The notes under the pieces: generated by a model
The model's input: only the letters and a program-made list of their open reading frames with translations
The model's database searches: none
What the model was told of the DNA's origin: nothing
Source: JBBECJ01 sp963763325
Lineage (GTDB): Bacteria > Chloroflexota > Chloroflexia > Thermomicrobiales > CFX8
Direction: 5' to 3'
Length of the DNA stretch: 64,000 nucleotides
NCBI GenBank assembly: GCA_963763325.1
Contig: CAVXOL010000025.1
Span: 62,001 to 126,000, forward strand
Position numbers and translations under genes: made by a program
In this document: positions 60,651 through 64,000 of the stretch, one piece after another
Numbering within the stretch: position 1 is the first letter of the stretch
Layout of the letters: the number at the start of each line of letters is the position of its first letter

Positions 60651-61781
60651 TCAGCGTGAGCCAATTTCAGCCAGTGACTCGATGTGGCTTGAGAGGGCTC
60701 GAAGCCGGACCCTGTCGATCGCGTAGTACTTCATGCCATTCGACGGACGAACGGTTACCAGGTCCGCAGATTCAAGCGTGCTCAGGTGGCGGGAGACGGC
60801 CGACTGGCTGATGCCAAGCTGCGCGACGATCTCCTGGGCGTAGAGCTCACCCTCACGAAGCATCTCGATGATCCGCATTCGCGACGGATCAGAGATTGCC
60901 CGCAAGCCATCAAGCACTTCCGACCTGTCGAGCGACGCATCGTCCGATCGTGAGGCACGTGACTGCGCTGGCCGGTTCTGCAGGACCGACGAGGCATTGA
61001 AGTAGAGAATCAGCGTCGGAGCATACAGGATGTACTGGATGAAGCTGCCGACGTGTGAGGACGGACAGAAGACGACGCGCTCGACATCGTCAAACCAGCT
61101 GTCGATATTGGGTGGCAGCCGATGACCTGTCAGCTCCTGGAACGTCACCTGGACCGATGGATGCGAGAGCGCCTGGGCGAAGCGGACGGCGCGGTGGAGG
61201 TCTGCCTGGTTGCGATCGAACTCTGGCTCGTAACACTGCCGCCAGAACCCCTCAAGCAGCGCCAACGTCCGTTGTTTCAACTGGTCTGGAGAAGTCACCA
61301 ACGCGGCCGCTTCGTCGATGTTCGCGCGTGTGATGCCCGGTCTCAGGAACATCCGCCACTCGTTGGCATCGTCGCTGGTTGGCGGAGATTCATTCAGCCC
61401 ACGGTCGCGATAGATGCGGACGAGACAGTTGGCCGCCATGTCCTGATAACGATCCGCCGGCAGATCGCGAAGAAACGCGATGTACTCGTCGAATCCGGCA
61501 TCCAACCGGTCGGGGCTGAGCGCGTCGAATGCGAACAGCAATTCTTCGACGTAGTAGAGCAGCCGACCCGAGAAACCGAGCAGCAACTCCAGATCATGCC
61601 GAAGGCCGGAATCAAGAGACCGCCATGCGTCGACCAGCCAATGGTCGAATCCCGGGTCCGACGCATCGCCATCGACCGAGCCGGCCCGAAAGGTCAGCGA
61701 GATCGCCGATGTCAGTTCCAGCGGGGCGGACACGGCGAACAGTTGCTTCGGTGCCGGCCTGCCGACAATGAGATGACCCAC
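60651..61781 (-). CDS. ArsR-family transcriptional regulator with long N-terminal domain (DUF5937-like)
   Basis: A 376-residue regulator. The C-terminal 95 residues are an ArsR winged helix: LDGLRAISDPSRMRIIEMLREGELYAQEIVAQLGISQSAVSRHLSTLESADLV. The N-terminal 270 residues form a helical domain with many conserved Trp and Phe positions, matching the DUF5937 type; it has no metal-site cysteine pattern, so it likely senses something other than a metal ion. GTG start behind AAGGAG. It precedes the MBL gene by 35 bases, its likely target. Confidence 0.82.
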   Translation of the reverse strand: MGHLIVGRPAPKQLFAVSAPLELTSAISLTFRAGSVDGDASDPGFDHWLVDAWRSLDSGLRHDLELLLGFSGRLLYYVEELLFAFDALSPDRLDAGFDEYIAFLRDLPADRYQDMAANCLVRIYRDRGLNESPPTSDDANEWRMFLRPGITRANIDEAAALVTSPDQLKQRTLALLEGFWRQCYEPEFDRNQADLHRAVRFAQALSHPSVQVTFQELTGHRLPPNIDSWFDDVERVVFCPSSHVGSFIQYILYAPTLILYFNASSVLQNRPAQSRASRSDDASLDRSEVLDGLRAISDPSRMRIIEMLREGELYAQEIVAQLGISQSAVSRHLSTLESADLVTVRPSNGMKYYAIDRVRLRALSSHIESLAEIGSR

Positions 61782-61876
61782 TGTCGCTCCTTCTCGTCGA
61801 TCTCGTGCCGAGCGACCCGGCGTCCATCACGTTATGACGATAGCATGTTCTCACCGTGCCGCCAATTGCCGCACGG

Positions 61877-62326
61877 CTATTTTGCTGCTGCTCGATAGTC
61901 CTCACGTGGCGGACTGAAGATATCAAGGACGAGGCAGCCCTGTGGTCCGGCGATGCCGGCGTGGGGGAGATTGCCGGGGATCGTGTAGGCATTGCCCGGA
62001 ACGAGCGCCCGTGTTTCGTCGCCGATTGTCATCTGGATCTCGCCTTCGAGGACAAGTCCAATCTGCTCATGCTCGTGCGCATGTGTCGGAACGGCGGCGC
62101 CCGGTTCGATTTGAACCCAATTGGCCATCATCGTCCCGCCGACCATGACATTCATGCGAACCCCGGCGACCGGGGCAAGGCTCGGGAGCTTGTCGATCTC
62201 GTAGAACGCCGGCTGGAACGCCAGCTCTTCAGATTGCGCAGCCTCTTCCGGCTGCACCCAGAATCCCGCCTCGTGGTGGTGACCCGACTGCGCTGCACCT
62301 GCATGATCGTCTGATCGATGTGCCAT
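61877..62326 (-). CDS. Cupin-domain protein
   Basis: A 149-residue single-domain cupin. Metal ligands are in PTHAHEHEQIGLVLEGEIQMTIG (two or three His and Glu) and GNLPHAGI (second-motif His). The first 25 residues are His-rich (HRSDDHAGAAQSGHHHE), which could bind metal. I take the ATG at 62326; a TTG three codons earlier is in frame. Function could be isomerase, dioxygenase or sensor; nothing more specific can be said. It is read towards the ArsR-like gene, with a 95-base gap. Confidence 0.8.
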   Translation of the reverse strand: MAHRSDDHAGAAQSGHHHEAGFWVQPEEAAQSEELAFQPAFYEIDKLPSLAPVAGVRMNVMVGGTMMANWVQIEPGAAVPTHAHEHEQIGLVLEGEIQMTIGDETRALVPGNAYTIPGNLPHAGIAGPQGCLVLDIFSPPREDYRAAAK

Positions 62327-62548
62327 CGGTTCCAATCCCTTCGTCGTCGTTGCGGATCTCGTGCGGGGATGATAGGCGATTCCAACGCATTGCGCGAATC
62401 AGCATGGTCGCGGCTAGTCCGGTCCTATCGGACGTTCAGGACTATCGGCACAGGTAGTCGTCCTACCTCATGCGATAGGATGTGCCTGCTTGGGATATCG
62501 CAGAAGCCAGTACACCCGGTATGGCTTGTGCACCGGGAGGTGACGACT

Positions 62549-64000
62549 GTGAGAATGCGTACATTCCTGGCGGCTGTCTGTGTGACCTCCATTCTGCTGG
62601 CCACGCCTGGTCAACGGTCTCCTTCCGTAGCCGCGCTCCAGGAAAACGACCCTGAGATCGTCGAGACGCTCTCGATGATCAATACGTATCGCAGCTGGCT
62701 GGGAATCCCCCCACTGACGATCGACCCTTCCCTTCAACGCGCAGCTGAAGCACACGTTGAGTACTACCGGCTGAACTTCGGTGATCCGGCGCTGGCCGGC
62801 ATGGGGTTGCACTACGAAACTCCAGGTCGACCAGGTTTTACCGGCGAAAGTTTCCAGGACCGCGCCCGCGCTGCCGGCTACACCGGTTCGGTCAACGAGA
62901 ACGCCGGTGTCTCCGGTTCAATGGTCTGGTCGACCAAGTGGTTCATGGCAACCGTCGGCCACCGGTTGACGCTCCTGGATCCGCGCTACAGTCATATCGG
63001 CCTGGCCGCAATCGATCAGGGAAACATCAAATTTGAGATCATCGACCTCGGCACGCCGAAGTGGGTCGAAAATGCCACGCCCGAGTGGTCGGCATGGCCA
63101 CCTCAGGGCACGACCGGCGTCGACCTGCGCTTTGACGGCGAGGCACCAAATCCGTTCCCATCCGCACAGTATCCAATCGGCTATCCGATCTCACTGAAGT
63201 ACTTCGGCCAGGGAGACCTGACGTTCAGCTCGGCGACGATCTCAACCGGAGGCCAGCTCGTCGACTCGTTCGCCGAAATTGGCACCGGGTGGCTCTCGCG
63301 CAAGACCGTCCTCCTCTGCGCAACGGCGCCATTGCAGCTGAACACAACCTACGATGTCCGCATCGAAGGCACAGCAAATGGCCAGCCGTTCGTCAAGCAA
63401 TGGAGCTTCAAAACGACCAACGGTGACGACGAGCTTGCTCACAATGGCCAGGTAGCCCCGCCGACGCCCACGCCACCTGTCGTTTCCGGCCCACCTGTCG
63501 AGCAACTGCCGACCGGTCTCCGGGCAACGCACCCGCTCGTGCAGAACCTCTGGTGGGAGGCCGACGGTCCCGTCTCGCAGCTCAAGACGGAGCGATCGTG
63601 GCTCTGGGGACCAGACACCTGGCAGTCGGCAGGCGAGCCGTACGTCGAAGAAGCAGACGGCTCCCGCCAGGTCCACTACTTCGATAAGGCTCGAATGGAA
63701 GTCAACGAGCGAACTGGCACATCAACGCTGGTGACGGCCGGCCTGCTGGTGCGTGACATGATTTACGGTAAGGCGCAGATCGGGGACGACCAGTTCACCG
63801 ATGCTCAGCCTGCCAACGTCCCGCTGACCGGTGATCCGCTCGAGTTCAACCCGGATGCTCCAACGTATGCGAGCCTGAATGGAATCGCCTCGATTGAGAC
63901 CGACCGCTCGGTCCCAGCTCGTCCCGGCCAGGCGATCGCGGAGGTACTCTGGAAGGACGGTTCGATCGGTACCAACCCGTCGCTCGGCTCGATGGCGCAG
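62549..64000 (+). CDS. Secreted CAP/SCP-domain protein (3' end outside window)
   Basis: An open frame of 484 codons that runs off the window. A signal peptide is clear: MRMRTFLAAVCVTSILLATPG, with cleavage likely near PSVAALQ. The CAP domain at about residues 35-165 has AHVEYYRLNF (first His), NENAGVSGS and VGHRLTLLDPRYSHIGLA, close to the family's GHxxNIL and HIGIG. An Ig-like domain follows (DGEAPNPFPSAQYPIGYPISLKYFGQGD), then a PTPTPPVV linker, then a segment of at least 150 residues with LVQNLWWEADGPVSQ. GTG at 62549 is chosen for GGGAGG eight bases upstream. The 62327-62548 gap shows no other element. Confidence 0.85.
   Translation, partial: MRMRTFLAAVCVTSILLATPGQRSPSVAALQENDPEIVETLSMINTYRSWLGIPPLTIDPSLQRAAEAHVEYYRLNFGDPALAGMGLHYETPGRPGFTGESFQDRARAAGYTGSVNENAGVSGSMVWSTKWFMATVGHRLTLLDPRYSHIGLAAIDQGNIKFEIIDLGTPKWVENATPEWSAWPPQGTTGVDLRFDGEAPNPFPSAQYPIGYPISLKYFGQGDLTFSSATISTGGQLVDSFAEIGTGWLSRKTVLLCATAPLQLNTTYDVRIEGTANGQPFVKQWSFKTTNGDDELAHNGQVAPPTPTPPVVSGPPVEQLPTGLRATHPLVQNLWWEADGPVSQLKTERSWLWGPDTWQSAGEPYVEEADGSRQVHYFDKARMEVNERTGTSTLVTAGLLVRDMIYGKAQIGDDQFTDAQPANVPLTGDPLEFNPDAPTYASLNGIASIETDRSVPARPGQAIAEVLWKDGSIGTNPSLGSMAQ

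Noticed and set aside
62401..62475. CGATAGGA / TCCTATCG arms before the CAP gene
   Set aside because: The loop would be about 45 bases and the stem only 8; too weak to call.
1..64000. CRISPR array, insertion sequence, prophage or integrase-bounded island
   Set aside because: I found no regular direct repeats, transposase, recombinase or phage structural gene. The only tRNA has no repeated 3' end nearby.

Overview
The window is about 62% GC, gene-dense and bacterial. It has no rRNA, no recognisable insertion sequence, no CRISPR array and one tRNA. Gene content best fits a Chloroflexota genome, probably a Thermomicrobia/Sphaerobacter-like lineage. The supporting features are an Agl23/TIGR03663-type membrane glycosyltransferase beside a glycosyltransferase-NHL propeller protein, GAF/HisKA_3 kinases with a NarL-type regulator, a PPDK/PPS regulatory protein, an NfeD-slipin pair and frequent GTG starts. 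That assignment is inference; no marker gene fixes it.

Layout. 1-6.6 kb: end of a prenyl synthase, a DUF1786 protein, a membrane phosphoesterase, a DtxR-type metalloregulator, recJ and an MFS transporter. 6.6-10.3 kb (minus strand): hemC-hemD-hemB and a small unknown gene, read from a clear sigma-70-type promoter; a carboxymuconolactone decarboxylase-like gene lies beyond a terminator. 10.5-11.8 kb: rplU-rpmA-rpmE ribosomal operon. 11.9-12.3 kb: a structured leader before a 67-residue protein. 12.4-17.8 kb: frameshifted glycine-oxidase-like gene, pckA, and a BKACE-MlrC pair. 17.9-22.3 kb: tiny ORF, tRNA-Glu, shattered M20 amidohydrolase, AI-2E-type permease, PRC-barrel protein. 22.3-28.7 kb: PPDK regulator and two frameshifted surface-glycosylation-type genes. 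28.8-33.1 kb: DUF503, a D-amino-acid-oxidase-like enzyme, an M24 peptidase and a serine hydrolase. 33.2-36.2 kb: greA-HD-YbaK-PHP-redoxin run. 36.4-38.2 kb: YciI and an aldehyde dehydrogenase. 38.3-44.5 kb: two MBL hydrolases flanking a two-kinase/one-regulator operon. 44.5-48.3 kb: ECF sigma, anti-sigma and an ABC exporter. 48.4-50.9 kb: GH15 glucoamylase and an unknown gene. 50.9-54.8 kb: frameshifted molybdopterin oxidoreductase and gamma-glutamyltransferase. 54.9-58.1 kb: NfeD, slipin and alpha/beta hydrolase. 58.2-64 kb: folC, MBL hydrolase, ArsR-like regulator, cupin, and a secreted CAP protein running off the end.

Two general features stand out. First, reading-frame breaks are strongly clustered: dozens of kilobases are clean, while 18.5-19.6 kb and 23.7-26.95 kb carry a frame change roughly every 60-150 bases although protein motifs stay conserved. 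That pattern suggests either low-quality sequence patches or very recent gene loss. Second, several convergent gene ends are separated by long perfect hairpins, with stems of 10 to 23 bp. The best candidates for new biology are the paired-kinase operon whose first kinase has a degraded ATP site, the structured leader before the 67-residue protein, and the glycosyltransferase-NHL fusion. No complete new defence or mobile system was found.
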